Part shown: piece after piece, positions 1 to 12,600 of the stretch
Layout: every line of letters begins with the position of its first letter
Position numbering within the stretch: the stretch's first letter is position 1
Source: Bursaphelenchus xylophilus
Lineage: Eukaryota; Nematoda; Chromadorea; Rhabditida; Aphelenchoididae
Length of the DNA: 64,000 nt
NCBI GenBank assembly: GCA_904066235.2
Contig: CAJFCV020000006.1
Coordinates: 12,028,001-12,092,000 of the forward strand
Direction of reading: 5' to 3'
The notes under the pieces: model-generated
Told to the model about the DNA's origin: nothing
Databases searched by the model: none
Seen by the model: only the letters and a program-made list of their open reading frames with translations
Position numbers and translations under genes: made by a program

Positions 1-590
1 GAATTTTTGTTGGAATAGACGCTAGATTGAATACAGAGACTTGTTTTAGCTTTTTGAAAGGAGTGGATTAGGTTTTTGTACGAGTTTTTGACGATTTTAG
101 TGTGGAGGGACCAAGTGTAATATAAATTTTGTTGATTTTAGCCAAAATTTTGGTTGAACTTGCATCTTGATTGGATTTTTTGGACATTTGGTATGGAAGT
201 TTTATTTTGAATTGAAAAATTCGGCTTTAGACAGCTGTTTTATATTATACTGGGGGACCAAGTGTAATATAAATTTTGTTGATTTGGACCTGAATTTTGG
301 TTGGAATAGACGCTAGATTGAATACAGAGACTTGTTTTAGCTTTTTGAATGGGGTAGATTGAGATTTTGGACGAGTTTTTGCCGATTTTACCAAGTGCAA
401 TATAAATTTTGTTGATTTTTGCCGAAAAAAATGTTGGAACAGACGCTAGATTGAATATAGAGACCTGTTTTGGCTTTATGAACGGGGTGGATTGGGTTTT
501 TCTACGAGTTTTTGCCGATATTAGACTAAGGGACCAAGTGTAATATAAATTTTGTTGATTTTTGCCCAAAAAATGTTGAAAATGGAGTTA
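1..590. repeat. Tandem repeat, about 132-148 bp unit, four-plus copies
   Basis: The box ACCAAGTGYAATATAAATTTTG recurs at about 110, 258, 390 and 532, each followed by a similar stretch (GGAATAGACGCTAGATTG, then a TTTTAGCTTTTTGAA-like stretch). The window starts inside a unit. The array ends just before the acceptor at 699, so it is probably intronic. The box is the reverse complement of TATATTACACTTG, which is found in many other introns here. Confidence 0.85.
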
Positions 591-699
591 TGAGGCGGTT
601 TTTAGGCCAGTACGACTTCGGAATTTAATTTTTTTTCTAAAATACGGATGTGTTTTTTAATTTTGTTTTCGAATTTTTTTGAAATTTTTTGATTTTCAG

Positions 700-2030
700 T
701 CATCAACTCCAAATTTTCGACGTGAAACTGTGCCCGCGGACCGGTCTGTGCGTGTCGTGCGGGGCGGACGGCCGCCTTCAGCACTCCATCAACGCGCGAA
801 ACCGCCCCAGAGAAGTGGACGGCGACTTTAATGCGGACAATCTGAACTTCCTGACCGGCCGACCCATTATTCACCTGATCAGACATCGAAAAGTGAAAGG
901 AATCGCCGATGTGGCCGAGAAACCCCCGCCCAAAAAAGCAAAGGCCAAAAAGAAGGAGGAGGAAATGGAGGACGAGAAACCCCAAGTTTTGATCAAAAAT
1001 GAGGATGTTCGCCAAGGAAATTGGATGGAAATCAGGTGCGGCGACACGAGTTTGATCGATCTGGCACAGGTAAAAAATTTTGGAATTGATTTTTGAACTT
1101 TTTTTGAAGTCTGGAAAAAAAATTTTTTGCACAGTGCGGTTTTTTTGTAAAAAAAATTTTGCACTGTGCGGATTTTAGTGGAATTTTTTTTGCACAGTGC
1201 CCTTTGCACAGTGCTTTCTTTTATAAAAAATATTTGCACTGTGCGATTTTTTATAAAAATTTTTTGCACTGTGCGATCTTTTTTGGAGATCTTTTTGCAC
1301 TGTGCACAGCTGTGCAGACCTTCTAGAACTTTTTTGCACGGTGCAAAGTAATTTTTCCCTTTGCACAGTGCGGCTTTTTACAAATTTTTTTTTGCACTGT
1401 GCGGATTTTACGAGCGGAAGTTTTTTTTTGCACAGTGCAGACTTTTTAGAGTCTTTTTTTGCACAGTGCGAGGTAACCTTTCCCTTTGCACAGTGCGAAT
1501 TTTTGAAAAATTTCTTTTTTGCACAGTGCAGAATAAAAAAATTGGATTTCATTGGCACTTTAATGTAACAAAGAGTTGTAAAATATCATAGACAGATCTT
1601 TTAGACAGCAGATTTGTTATCACGTAAAAAAAAATTATTTTTTCTTTTGCACAGTGCGAATTTTCGAAAATTTATTTTTTGCACAGTGCAGAATATAAAA
1701 ATTTTAATTTTGGTTTCTGTACGATTGAAAAAGTGGTTTTAAAATGTATTAGTGGATAGATTAGACAGTAAAATTCTGGTGATAACCAAAATTGTCAATT
1801 AAATCGGTCATGATGACGAATTTTTTGGAATTGAAAAAATTTTTTTTTCTTTTTTTATAATTTAATTATGCAAGTTTCAGTTGAAAAAGCATCGAACCCA
1901 GCTCGCGCAGACTCTTTTGGATCGACGAATCGAGTCCTTCACCAGAGTCGCCATCAGCACCCGAACCGCGGGATTGACAGCGGTTGGCGGCGAAGCCGGC
2001 CTGGTTTTTGTCCTCCCAACTCTGCTATGA
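700..2030 (+). CDS. 3' end of a WD-repeat-like protein (partial)
   Basis: Two exons are supported: 700-1069 (after TTTTCAG, donor CAG|GTAAAA) and 1881-2030 (after GTTTCAG, stop TGA at 2028). The first starts one base before a codon boundary, and both meet in phase 0. The encoded stretch has a blade-like start (IFDVKLCPRTGLCVSCGADG), a Lys/Glu/Pro-rich linker (PPPKKAKAKKK) and a C-terminal GGEAGLVFVLP stretch. The ending GGxAGLV resembles the C-terminus of TFIIIC subunit GTF3C2-type WD proteins, but that identity is only a guess. The 5' part lies outside the window. The 811-bp intron holds GCAC-N-GTGC repeats. Codon composition and matching phases make the exons credible. Confidence 0.65.
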
Positions 2031-3265
2031 TATCCGAAAATACACTCAACTCTCTCTACGGGTCACGTTACAACGATATCTCCGCAAATTCCGAGTTTTC
2101 TCGCTGAGAAAATGAGAGAATTCTGAAATTTTTTTCCAAAATCCTCAATTTTTTTGTTAATTATAACCTAATTTTAATTGTTAACTAATGTAATTTTGTT
2201 GTTTAATAATTTTTATGCGATTTTTGGATCAATTTTGTAAAAAAATCAAAGAAAATTGCACGGTGCGAGATGTTATATTTTTTGCACTGTGCGGTTTCTT
2301 AAAATTTGCCTGCACTGTGCAGTTTTGGGAAAACTTTTTTTGCACAGTGCGTTTTTTGTCGCTTTGAGAGTTTCAAAATTTGCACGGTGCAAATCATAAA
2401 ATCAACCGCACAGTGCATTTGGTGGCAAGATTTTTTTTGCACAGTGCATTTTGGAGGCAAATTTTTTTGCACAGTGCGTTTTTTGTCGCGTTGAGAGTTT
2501 TGAAATTTGCACGGTGCAAATTAAAAAATAAATTGCACAGTGCATTTTCGAGGTAAAATTTTCTTCGCACAGTGCAATTTTAGTAAAAAAAAATTTGCGC
2601 ACGGTGCGTTTTTTGTCACTTTGAGAGTTTCAAAATTTGCACGGTGCAAATTAAAAAATCAACCGCACAGTGCATTTTGGAGGTAAAATTTTTTGCACAG
2701 TGCAATTTTAATCAGAAAAAATTTTGCACAGTGCAGTTTATGTAACATATTTTTTTTGCACTGTGCAATTTTATTGGGAAAAAAAGTTTTGCACAGTGCA
2801 ATTTTATTCAAAAAAAACTTTTGCATGGTGCAGTTTCGGGAAGATTTTTTTCGCGCAGTGCAATTTTATTCAAAAAAAACTTTGCACAGTGCAGTTTCGA
2901 GAAATTTTTTTCGCACAGTGCAATTTTATTCAAAAAAAATTTTTGCACGGTGCAGTTTCGGGAAGATTTTTTTCGCACAGTGCAATTTTATTCAAAAAAA
3001 ACTTTGCACAGTGCAGTTTCGAGAAATTTTTTTCGCACAGTGCAATTTTATTCAAAAAAAAACTTTGCACGGTGCAGTTTCGGGAAGATTTTTTTTCGCA
3101 CAGTGCAATCTTAATGAACAAAGATTTGCAAAGAGCAATTTTATTGGGGAAAAATTATTGCACAGTGCATTTTTAATCAAAAAAAATTTTTTGCACAGTG
3201 CAGTTTCTGGAAGATTTTTTTGCACAGTGCATTTCTAATCAAAAAAAATTTCGCACAGTGCAATT
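1128..3265. repeat. GCAC-N-GTGC palindrome cluster 1
   Basis: Dense copies of the 9-mer GCACAGTGC/GCACTGTGC/GCACGGTGC occur every 25-40 bp, separated by A/T-rich spacers. The cluster covers the intron after 1069 (copies at about 1130-1690) and the region 2260-3265 downstream of the stop. Between 2690 and 3240 there is a higher-order pattern: a motif followed by AATTTTATTCAAAAAAAA alternates with a motif followed by AGTTTCGRGAARATTTTTTT. All six frames stay open across it, because the 9-mer contains no stop in any frame. These frames are not genes. Confidence 0.95.
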
Positions 3266-3304
3266 GCAAATTTTTTTAAGACTAATTTTAAATAATTTTC
3301 GGAG

Positions 3305-3361
3305 CTAAAAGAGGCCAAGCGGCACGCAATCGGCTTCGTGAACATGATCACCGTCTCATGA
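3305..3361 (+). other. Possible alternative last exon of the WD-like gene
   Basis: After TTTTCGGAG there is a 19-codon open stretch ending in TGA (LKEAKRHAIGFVNMITVS). It begins in phase 0, matching the donor at 1069, and starts with LK as the main last exon does (LKKHRT). It is GC-richer than its surroundings. The acceptor is weak (CGGAG). It could equally be an exon relic. Confidence 0.25.
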
Positions 3362-4238
3362 AAAAAAATCAAAAAAAAATTTTTTTCATTTTGGCCAAAT
3401 TTTTCGATTTTTACAAATTTGGCAGCATTCCCGACACTTTTTCTACGTTATAACACGCATTCTGGCATCTAAAAAAATTTTCCGCCCATTTTCCAGCCAT
3501 TTCAGCACTTGCCACACAATGCCAAACTTTCGTGTTGGGACCAAAGTACCCGTCAAAACTCGCGTCAAAACTCTCGAAACTAATCAAATTTTCCAAGGCA
3601 GCGTACGAGACGCACTTTGTAGTTTGCAAGCAGTCTACACGCTCGTTCGAAGCCAAAGTTTTATATTTACCTGGAAAAGGGCGAGAAAACAAGAAGCCAT
3701 GAGCGGTCGTCAAGGCAGCCGGAGAAACGCCGCCTCTCCTCGCAAGGGCGTGCGAGAATCCCAACGTACATTGTGCGAATCCTCAGGCTTTACTGAGTAA
3801 TTGTTTTCATTATTTGAAACGGTTTTGAAATTTTTTGGGAAATTTCTGCCTGTTTTTTGCTGAAAATCCGATTTTTTATGGCGAATAAAGTTGTCTAGAG
3901 GATTGGAAATAGAGTTTGTTGGATGTGACATACTTTAGTTCATCTTATTCTATGGTAAAAATCAGAATAATCGGATTTTTCGACCGATTTTTGGACATTT
4001 GTCGAGATTTTTCCAGATTTTTTGCGATTTTTCCAAAAAATTTGGTATTTCATGGTGAATAAAGCCGCCCAAAATACTTCAAATTAAATCTGCATACTAC
4101 TACCAAGTTTATTCTATCCTATTCTACTCTAAACATTACAATATCACAGCTGTTTGTCAAGTTATTTGGCCAAGTTTACTCAAATTTCCCCTAAATCTTC
4201 GCTAAATTCCCGATTTATCGCCGAAAATCCTATTCAAA
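3362..4238. other. Intergenic region upstream of the GPCR
   Basis: A/T-rich. At 3490-3800 there is a GC-richer stretch with open frames on both strands (+ 3519-3800, - 3411-3764). Neither shows a recognisable domain, so I do not call a gene. Two similar short segments (a TTTTTATGGCGAATAAAG-type box near 3875 and again near 4050) suggest a degenerate duplication. Confidence 0.5.
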
Positions 4239-7200
4239 ATGGATAAAATCCGGATCAGAGGCGACGAGCGTACTCTGGAGACAGTACTTATTTGCGTTCA
4301 CTCCGTTTTTGGCCTCGTGTCGATGGCTGTGAACGCTCTGGCACTGTACAAGTCCATTTTTTCTGCTGCTGACATTTTGGGCGCTTATAAGTTGATTCTA
4401 ATCAATCAATCGGTGGTCAATTTTTTGCTCGCTGCTAGTGTTGTGTTTCTACAGCTCAGGTAGGTTGATTTGCGACGGTTTTGGACCAAAAAATTTTTTC
4501 GTGGTGGGACCCAAAAATTTGTTTGATACCTTGAAAATAGCACTGAAAGACTTTTTTTAAGAGCTCTATGGTTGCATTCTACTCTAATTCTATCCATTTT
4601 CCCCATCTATGATCGATTTTGGACCAAAAAATGTTTTCGTGGTGGGACCCAAAAATTTGTTTGATACCTTGAAAATAGCACTGAAAGACTTTTTTAAGAG
4701 CTCTATGGTTGCATTCTACTCTAATTCTATCCATTTTCCCCATCTATGATCGATTTTGGGCCAAAAAATGTTTTCGTGGTGGGACCCAGAAAGGTTTTTG
4801 AAATCTTGAAACAGCAATTTAAGACCTTTTTTAAGGGTTCTAGAGTTGAATTCTCCTCAAATTCTACTTATTTTCTCCATTTCCAAGCTATTTTGGACCA
4901 AAAAACGTTTTCGTGGTGGGACCCAAAAAGATGTCTGAAATGTTGAAAATAGCACTTTAAACATTTTTTGACGACTCTATGGTTATATTCTGCTCTAATT
5001 CAACCTATTTGCTTCATTTCTAATCTAATTTGGGCCAAAAAATGTTTTCGTGGCGGGACCCAAAAATCTTTGTAGAAACATCGGAACTTAGAGTCAAATC
5101 TTACTTTAAGACATCCCTGATGATCTTTCGACGCATCTTCTACCAACCACGAAACTTCTTTCCTCATCAAACTTCACACTTTCGCGGTGGGGCTCAAAAA
5201 AACCCCTAAAAAATCCGAAAAATTCAAAAAATCTCGTTTTAACCACTTCATACCACCGAATCAACCCCATAAATTTTCAGAATATTCATCACGCCCTTTG
5301 GCAATGTGTTTGCCGTCCTCGGGTTGGCCAGCTTCACTAACCATTTCATCGCTTTTTTGGTCTACACCTTATTCTCCTCGCTCTTCTTGGATTACTATTT
5401 CCTACTCCTAATTGGAATGCTGTACAACTGCCATTGGATCCACAAAAGCAGATATGGCCCGAAAATGACGTCCATATTTTTGTTGGCGGCGGCTGTGCTC
5501 AGTTTCGCGGATTTTGTAGGTTTTTTTGGAGGGTTATTTTTTGTTCAAAATTGTGGTTATTGATGAAAAAAATGTGTTGAAACTTGCGGATTTCGATGTA
5601 TTTTATCTTTTTGACCTGCCAAATTTCACATTAACCCATTTTAGTCCGGAAAATTGCACGGTGCAATGAAATTTCGATCGCACTGTGCAAAGCCCAAAAT
5701 TTTCGAGAAGCATAGCAACGAGAGTATCGTATTTAGAGAATTGAAAATTGCTTTACATGATCAGAAATACTCTCTTTTTTATTGCCGAACACTTTTTTTT
5801 ATCGCACCGTGCAACAATCCACAGTTCTGCACAGTGCAAAAATTTTCCGTTGCACCGTGCACAACTTTTGTTTTTCGCACAGTGCAAAAAAAATTTTTCT
5901 TGATTTCGATTTTTCATTCAAAAAACAGTGAAATGAAAAAAAAATTTTGGTTAAATTCTGTATTTTAGGTCCTTTCCGGCGTCCTTTTTTACGAGGACGA
6001 GGATCAATCTCGGCAGTTTTCGCGGAACAAAACCCATGAAACCGTGTTGAATCGGCACATGGTGTTTGCGGTCCGAGTGCATGAGAATGTCATGGATATT
6101 GTCGTGAATTACATCGATGCCATTTTTATGGTCTTCTGCATCGCCATGCTGATCTTCCTCCGCTACCGGATTCGCGTGTATTTGAAGCGACATGAACAAG
6201 AATTGACTTATATTCAGAGCAAATTGATCAATGTAAGCCTTGTAGGAGATAATTTTTTCGTATTTTTATGTAATTTCGTATTTTACATTTTTTTTTTTCA
6301 TTTTTGCGCTTTTTCGTTTTTTTGCACTGTGCGAAAAATTTTGGGTCTGCACAGTGCAGCCAAGTTCGGACTTTGCGCACTGTGCAAAAGGAAATTTTAG
6401 CGCACTGTGCAAACACAAGTTTCACCGGAAAAAAAAATTCTGCACGGTGCAAAGAATGCCGCACTGTGCATCAGCGACAAGTCGATTGCACAGTGCAAAG
6501 AAAGGTAAATTTATGTCTTTGCACTGTGCGAAAAAAGTTGGTCCGCACGGTGCAGCCGAGTTCGGACTTTCGCACGGTGCAAAGAATGCCAATTTGCACT
6601 GTGCATCAGCGACAAGTCGATTGCACAGTGCAAAAATAAATAAATTTTGAAGCCTTTGCACTGTGCGAAAAAAGTTGGTCCGCACGGTGCAGCCGAGTTC
6701 GGACTTTCGCACGGTGAAAGAATGCCTGTTTGCACTGTGCATCAGCGACAAGTCGACTGCACAGTGCGAAAAGATTTGGTCTGCACAGTGCAGACAAGTC
6801 GAACTTTCGCACTGTGCAAGACGAGATTTGACCGCACAGTGCAAACATAAGCTTCATCGCACTGCGCGATCGGATGAAAATCCTGCACAGTGCAGACAAG
6901 TTCCAACTTTCGCACTGTGCGAAAGAGGGATGCCTATTCGCACTGTGCATCAGCGACAAGTCGACTGCACAGTGCGAAAACGAAATTGTTCACTGCACTG
7001 CGCGACAAATTGCACAGTGCTGCCGAGCTCGGACTTTCGCACTGTGCAAAATGAGATTTGACCGCACAGTGCAAACACAAGTTTCACCGCACTGTGCGAG
7101 CGGATGAAAAATCCTGCACGGTGCAAAGACTTCTTACTTGCACTGTGCATCAGCGACAAGTCGATTGCACAGTGCGAAAAATTGATCTGCACAGTGCAGC

Positions 7201-8056
7201 GAAGTCCGGACTTTCGCACTGTGCAATAGGAAGTTTGACCGCACTGTGCAAAGAATGCCTGTTTGCACTGTGCGTCAGCGACAAGTCGACTGCACAGTGC
7301 GAAAAATTGATTGTTTACTGCACTGTGCAAAAAAAATTTGGTCTGCACGGTGCAGTCAAGTTCGGACTTTCGCACTGTGCAATCGGAAGTTTGACCGCAC
7401 GGTGCAATGTCTGTTTGCACTCTGCATCAGCGACAAGTCGACTGCACAGTGCGAAAAATTGATTGTTTACTGCACTGTGCGAAAACATTTGAAAAAGCTG
7501 CGACTGCACTGTGCGGCCAAGTTCGGAGTTTCGCACTGTGCAAAACGATGACATTTGACGGCACAGTGCAATTGCACAGTGCAAAAAAGAAACTGGTTAC
7601 TGCACTGTGCAAAAAATTTTTTGGGAGCACCGCACTGTGCATTTGATCAATTCGCAAATTTTGCACGGTGCAAGCGCGACAACTGTAACTTTTGATTGTA
7701 CCGTGCAAAAAATTTTTCAAACCTCAAATTTTTCCACTGCACAGTGCAGCTTCTAACCCTCAATTTTGCAGCTGATCATCATCCAAGCATCGATAATGGT
7801 GGTGCTGGTCGCAATTCCCAGCGGCTTCTACTTCCTGCTCTACGAATATCTGCGTGAGGCCGGCTGCGACTGCATCATGTTCATTATGATCGCATTGGCC
7901 CTGTTCCTCTTGCCCATCTTCGTTCTTCGCATGCTGCGCACGGTGCGACACTCGCATCGCCTGCACAATGACGACAATCTGAGTGTGAGTGTGGCGACAT
8001 CGCATCTGGAACGAGAGGGGCCTTCCACTTCGACAATACATCGAGATTTATCATAG
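4239..8056 (+). CDS. Nematode 7TM chemoreceptor GPCR (Str/Srd superfamily)
   Basis: Four exons: 4239-4459, 5281-5515, 5969-6232 and 7772-8056. Phases 2, 0 and 0 join cleanly into 334 codons, the usual size for nematode serpentine receptors. Hydrophobic segments are visible in order: LICVHSVFGLVSMAVNALAL, the ILINQSVVNFLLAASVVFLQ region, FLVYTLFSSLFLDYYFLLL, ILLAAAVLSF-type TM4, TM5 (VMDIVVNYIDAIFMVFCIAM), TM6 with IIIQASIMVVLVAIP (family-typical Q..I....P pattern), and a last segment in CIMFIMIALALFLLPIFVL. An acidic/Ser tail ends in HRDLS. The predicted role is a plasma-membrane odorant or peptide receptor of sensory neurons; the ligand is unknown. Intron 1 is a 137-bp tandem repeat, and introns 2 and 3 carry GCAC-N-GTGC motifs. 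Exact subfamily (Str, Srd or Srh) is uncertain. Confidence 0.85.
4480..5195. repeat. Intron-1 tandem repeat, 137-bp unit
   Basis: TTTTCGTGGTGGGACCCA recurs near 4501, 4639, 4776, 4913 and 5050 (spacing 137-138 bp), with a weaker copy near 5180. Each is preceded by TTTTGGACCAAAAAA and followed by an AAATAGCACTGAAAGAC-type and a CTACTCTAATTC-type segment. Copies 1-2 are nearly identical and later ones more diverged. The array fills most of GPCR intron 1. Confidence 0.95.
5650..7760. repeat. GCAC-N-GTGC palindrome cluster 2 (GPCR introns 2 and 3)
   Basis: Intron 2 has a few copies (5655-5890). Intron 3 is packed from about 6325 to 7750. A higher-order unit recurs at least six times in 6460-7460: motif, ATCAGCGACAAGTCGAYT, motif. 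It alternates with CAAGTTCGGACTTTC between motifs. Both strand versions of the motif and all four centre bases occur. The array stops close to the acceptor at 7771. Confidence 0.95.
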
Positions 8057-8129
8057 TGATACGAAATTTACATAGTAATTTTTATAGTCACAAAATAAAA
8101 AAAATTTTTTTTTAATGGTGATTTTTTTT

Positions 8130-9100
8130 CTTCGCACAGTGCGATAATTTTTTCAGTGTTTGTTTTTTCGCACTGTGCAGTCAAGAATTCGTTTCTTTTC
8201 TCGCTGCACTGTGCAGCGGCGACATTTTTTCATTTGCACTGTGCAGTTCATTTCCATTTCGTAAAATTGCACGGTGCAAAACCAAAAAATCAAAATGCAC
8301 CGTGCAATCAACAAAATTCCTTTCTGTTTTCGCTGCACTGTGCAGCAGCGACATTTTTTCCTTCTGCACTGTGCAGTTCATTTTCATTTCACAAATTGCA
8401 CGGTGCACACTCGAAAAATAAAAACGCACCGTGCAGTCGAAAATTCACTTCTGTTCTCACTGCACTGTGCAGCAGCGACATTTTTCCCTTTTGCACTGTG
8501 CAATTCATTTCCATTTCGTCAATTGCACAGTGCAAAACCAAAGAATAAAAATGCACCGTGCAATCAAAAAATTCCTTTCTGTTTTCGCTGCACTGTGCAG
8601 CAGCGACATTTTTTCCTTTTGCACTGTGCAGTTCATTTAAATTTTGTCAATTGCACGGTGCAAACTCGAAAAATAAAAACGCACTGTGCGATTCCAGCGA
8701 CAATGGGATTTCAAGTCTTTGCACTGTGCGATTGTTTCCCAACTTTCTGAACTGCACTGTGCAACCTCATTCATTTAATTTCGAAATGCACTGTGCGAAA
8801 CGCAAAGAGCAAAAAGCGCACAGTGCAAGTTCAGCGACAGAAATGTTTGTTTTCTTTGCACTGTGCAGTTCATTTGCATTTCGTCGATTGCACGGTGCAA
8901 ACTCAAAAAATAAAAATGCACTGTGCGATTCCAGCGACAATGAGATTTCAAGTCTTTGCACTGTGCGATTGTTTCCCAACTTTCGGAACTGCACTGTGCA
9001 AACAAATAAATGTTTCTTTTCTTCGCACTGTGCAATGATTCATTTTGAAAGAATGCACAGTGCGCGCCAAACAAAATTTAATTTTCTCGCACAGTGCAGT
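8130..9100. repeat. GCAC-N-GTGC palindrome cluster 3
   Basis: Starts about 75 bp after the GPCR stop codon. A larger unit of roughly 120 bp repeats at 8200, 8330, 8460 and 8590: motif, AGCGACATTTTTTCC, motif, AGTTCATTTCCATTTCG, motif, then AAAAATAAAAAYGCAC. A variant (GATTCCAGCGACAATG) occurs twice, near 8690 and 8930. Confidence 0.95.
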
Positions 9101-9640
9101 AAAAATAATGAAACTTTTGTGGGTTTTTGGAGATTTTCAATCGGAAAAAAGTATAAAAACAAGTTTAGTGAGTCATAATACTGTTTTAGCTGCTGTTTAC
9201 AATATAAAAAAGGGATAAATTGAAAATTTAATTGGGATTTTTTTTCAAAAAATCGCAAAATTTTGCCTTTTTTGGGGCTTTTCGGTATTTTTATGAACTA
9301 GAAATAGTATATACATCGTATTTTACCTCCTAATTTGGACTTTGTTTTACATTATGTGCCATAAATCACAAGTCAAAAAAAGTTCAAAATACAAGACACA
9401 TCGCAGAATGACCGTCCAGTTTCAAAACCCCGTCTCTGGCGGTTGTTTATTCAATGGTCTTATCAATTTTATCAACAAAGCAAAATTCGATTTGCCTTCG
9501 AAAAAAGCGAATTCTTTTCGACGTTTTTCGCGTTTTTCCCTGATCTTTTGGAATTTTCATCGTGCAAAAATTGATGAGCAGAAATTTTAGGAACGTAAAA
9601 TTGATTTCGCGTATTTTACAACGATTTTTTGTGAGAAAAA
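9101..9640. promoter_or_regulatory. Upstream region of the SLC18B1-like gene
   Basis: About 540 bp without motif clusters between cluster 3 and the first candidate start. It contains CGTATTTTAC boxes near 9291 and 9610, a box found repeatedly near exons in this window. No TATA box can be assigned with confidence. Confidence 0.35.
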
Positions 9641-12600
9641 ATGGAATCAGATGAATACACACCGTTATTGTACAGGTGAGCATCCATTTTTTATTTTTTT
9701 CCTACTTTAGGAGGCTTATTATAGCCAAATTAGACTTCAGACATGGTTTTTGTAAATTGCCGGAGGCTATTTAGTCGAAAAATTGAAGAAAATTTTTCTC
9801 CGCACCGTGCAACGAAACAATTTTTTCTTTCGCACTGTGCAGTCAGTTTGAAGTTTTTTGCACAGTGCAAATCAAACAAAAACTTTTTGCACTGTGCAAA
9901 AAAATAATTCTTCAGAGATTTCGCACTGTGCGAAAAATTTTGGCTTCTCGGTTTTTGCACTGTGCAGTCCGCCAATCGCGAATTTTTTATCGCACAGTGC
10001 AACGAAACCATTTTCCCTTCCGCACTGTGCAACCGACTGTTTTCAATTGCACTGTGCAATCCCCATTTTTTGCGACTCAGCCCTTTCTTCCGCACAGTGC
10101 AACAGACTTTTTCTCAATTGCACCGTGCAGTGCGCAAACTTTTCGCACTGTGCGAAAGTTGCGACAAACTTCTCGTTTCGAACGCACTGTGCAATCCCCA
10201 TTTTCGCGACTCAATCCTTTCTTCCGCACAGTGCAGCGACAATAATTCCTTTCATTTTTTTATTGCACTGTGCATCTTCATTCCGAAACAAATCCGTGCG
10301 CACGGTGCGGTGGGAAATGATGGAAGGAAGCGAAATTGAGCCGGGGGCCGCAAAGTAAGGTAAATTTCGGGGGAAAAAAGTTTAACCAACATCTCCTAAG
10401 GGCTTATACAGTATTTCCAATCTATTTTTGTCCCCAAAAAGCACCCGGAATGCGCTAAAAAACGGGATTTTTGACTGTTTACTGGCTCATTTGCGTAATT
10501 ATGTGTCAAAATCTTTGCGTACGACCGAGTTCCGTCCCTGATAAGGCCCATTCCCATCCTGTTCCGTCTCCATGCCAACGGGGAAAGCGGCTTTTGCGCC
10601 GCATCGTTCGCCGCTGCTGATCCCCTCGGGCCAAATTCGTAAATATTGATAGGCAAGGGCTTCTATCGGCTTTATTCTCGCATTACACCCCATTTCCAAG
10701 GGTTTCCCGGCCAAATATTGCGGGATTTTCGGCTGTATTTGACTAGAATTATATTGCACATGCCAACGTATAGGTAAGAATTGGGGATTTTTGGGGTTTC
10801 AGAAAGAGCTGAGGGCTTGAAATGGCTTGTAAGGAATTTTGGAGAAGTTTGAGATATTTTGAAATCGTATTTTAGCCAAAAAAATCAAATATTTGACAAA
10901 AATCATGATTTTTGGGGAAATTTGATGATTTTTTGCAATTTTCTCTAGTTTAAAATCAAGATAGCCGCCTGCAATTTTAGACATACCTCTTTTAAGGTTT
11001 AAATATTATAGCCACATCAAAATTTCGTCCAAAAATGTTTAGTATCACCTAAAATACGACGATTTTTTCCTTGAATTGTCATCATTTTTTAGCTCGCTCC
11101 CAACCCTCACCGATATCGCTCAGATTCCGGACGCGACCACCAGTCGAGAAGAGGACACCAATCGGAATGCATACCCAACAACGTCGCGGTCAGTTCACGG
11201 CGCTGTCGCCGGAGGCGATCGCTCGAAACGTCGTGGGACCGCGAAAAGAAAGCCCAGGCCTCGAACGGGAAGTGATAATGATGTCCGCAGGCTAAGGTAG
11301 GTGGATTTTTTGGAGAATTTGGGGGTAAAATACGGGGTGATTTCGATCGCGGGTTAAAATTTTGAGTTTGGGTCTAACAGTTATATTACACTTGACAAAA
11401 ATCGATGATTTTTTTACCTTTTGAAGGTTGGATTTGCAAAAAAAAAACTTTTTGAAGACTAGTGTGAGGTAGGAGACATCTAAAAATACTAGATTTGAGC
11501 CACTGCAGTCAAAAAATTATATTACACTAGATAAAAATTGATGATTTTTTTGACTTTTTGAAGGTTAATATTGCAAGAAAACATTTTTGAAGGCTATTTT
11601 GAGGTAGGAGACATCTCAAAATACTAGATTTGAGGCATTGCCGTGAAAAAATTATATTACACTACAGGGTGTTTCAAGAAATTTGGAACAAATGACTTGC
11701 TTATATCTTTTTGTTCTTTGAAGCTATCAACGAATTTCTTTTTGCTTCTAAAAATTGACAGCGTGCGTTTTTAGAATCTCAAAAAATTTTTTTTCGTCGG
11801 CGGAGGGCCCATTTCTCGGCGGAGAAAATTAGGGCCTTTTTTAAAAATCACAGCGTATTACGTGGCGGAAACGCCGTTGCAACGGCTGAAATCAAGTTTA
11901 CGTAATACCTCCGTCGATTTTACGGTATGCATTTTTTTGTTTTCGATTTTACGCGCACCGCGGAGGCGCGGCGGAGACTTCAGATTTCGGCGGACGTTGT
12001 TTTGGGCCTTCGGCTGTTGCAATTCATGTTGGAAAAGAGGTTGGGGTGATTTTTTGTTGTCATCCGATGCACAGAAGGCAAAAATTTCGTGCTTTTTTCC
12101 CCGGCGGAGGATTCGGCGGAGGCTTTATCAAAGGGTCAAAGCTGTCTTACGAGTCCGGGAAAAATCTCAGCTACAAGAATCCATCAGAGCAGCATTGTCT
12201 TTCAAAGATTTTTGATTTTTTTGGTCCGGCGGACAAATCGGCGGAGTTTTGTTTTTACCCTTTGATAAAGCCTCCGCCGACTCCTCCGCCGGGGATAAAA
12301 AGCACGAAATTTTTGCCATCTGTGCATCGGATGACAACAAAAAATCACCCAAACCTCCTTTTCCAACATGAATTGCAAAAGCCGAAGGCCCAAAACGACG
12401 TCCGCCGAAATCTGAGGTCTCCGCCGCGCATCCGCGGAAGTGCGTAAAATCGAAAACGCAAAAAATGCATACCGTAAAATCGATGGAGGTATTACGTAAA
12501 CTTGATTTCAGCCGTTGCAACGGCGTTTCCGCCACGTAATACGCTGTGATTTTTAAAAAAGGCCCTAATTTTCTCCGCCGAGAAATGGGCCCTCCGCCGA

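Noticed and set aside
1128..3265. Identity with the C. elegans HIM-8/ZIM pairing-centre motifs
   Set aside because: Those motifs begin TTGG and are not palindromic; only the idea of clustered sites is similar. Kept as analogy, not as an assignment.
3411..3800. Opposite-strand open frames of 93 and 117 codons
   Set aside because: Both strands open, no motif, no neighbouring exons with matching phase.
6304..10339. Many overlapping open frames of 70-206 codons rich in HCAVQ, ALCSS, TVQRH-type words
   Set aside because: They are translations of the GCAC-N-GTGC arrays. The 9-mer has no stop in any frame, so several frames on both strands are open together. No splice-phase logic or domain supports them. 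The same applies at 1.2-3.3, 21.2-21.6, 27.5-29.6 and 48.5-49.4 kb.
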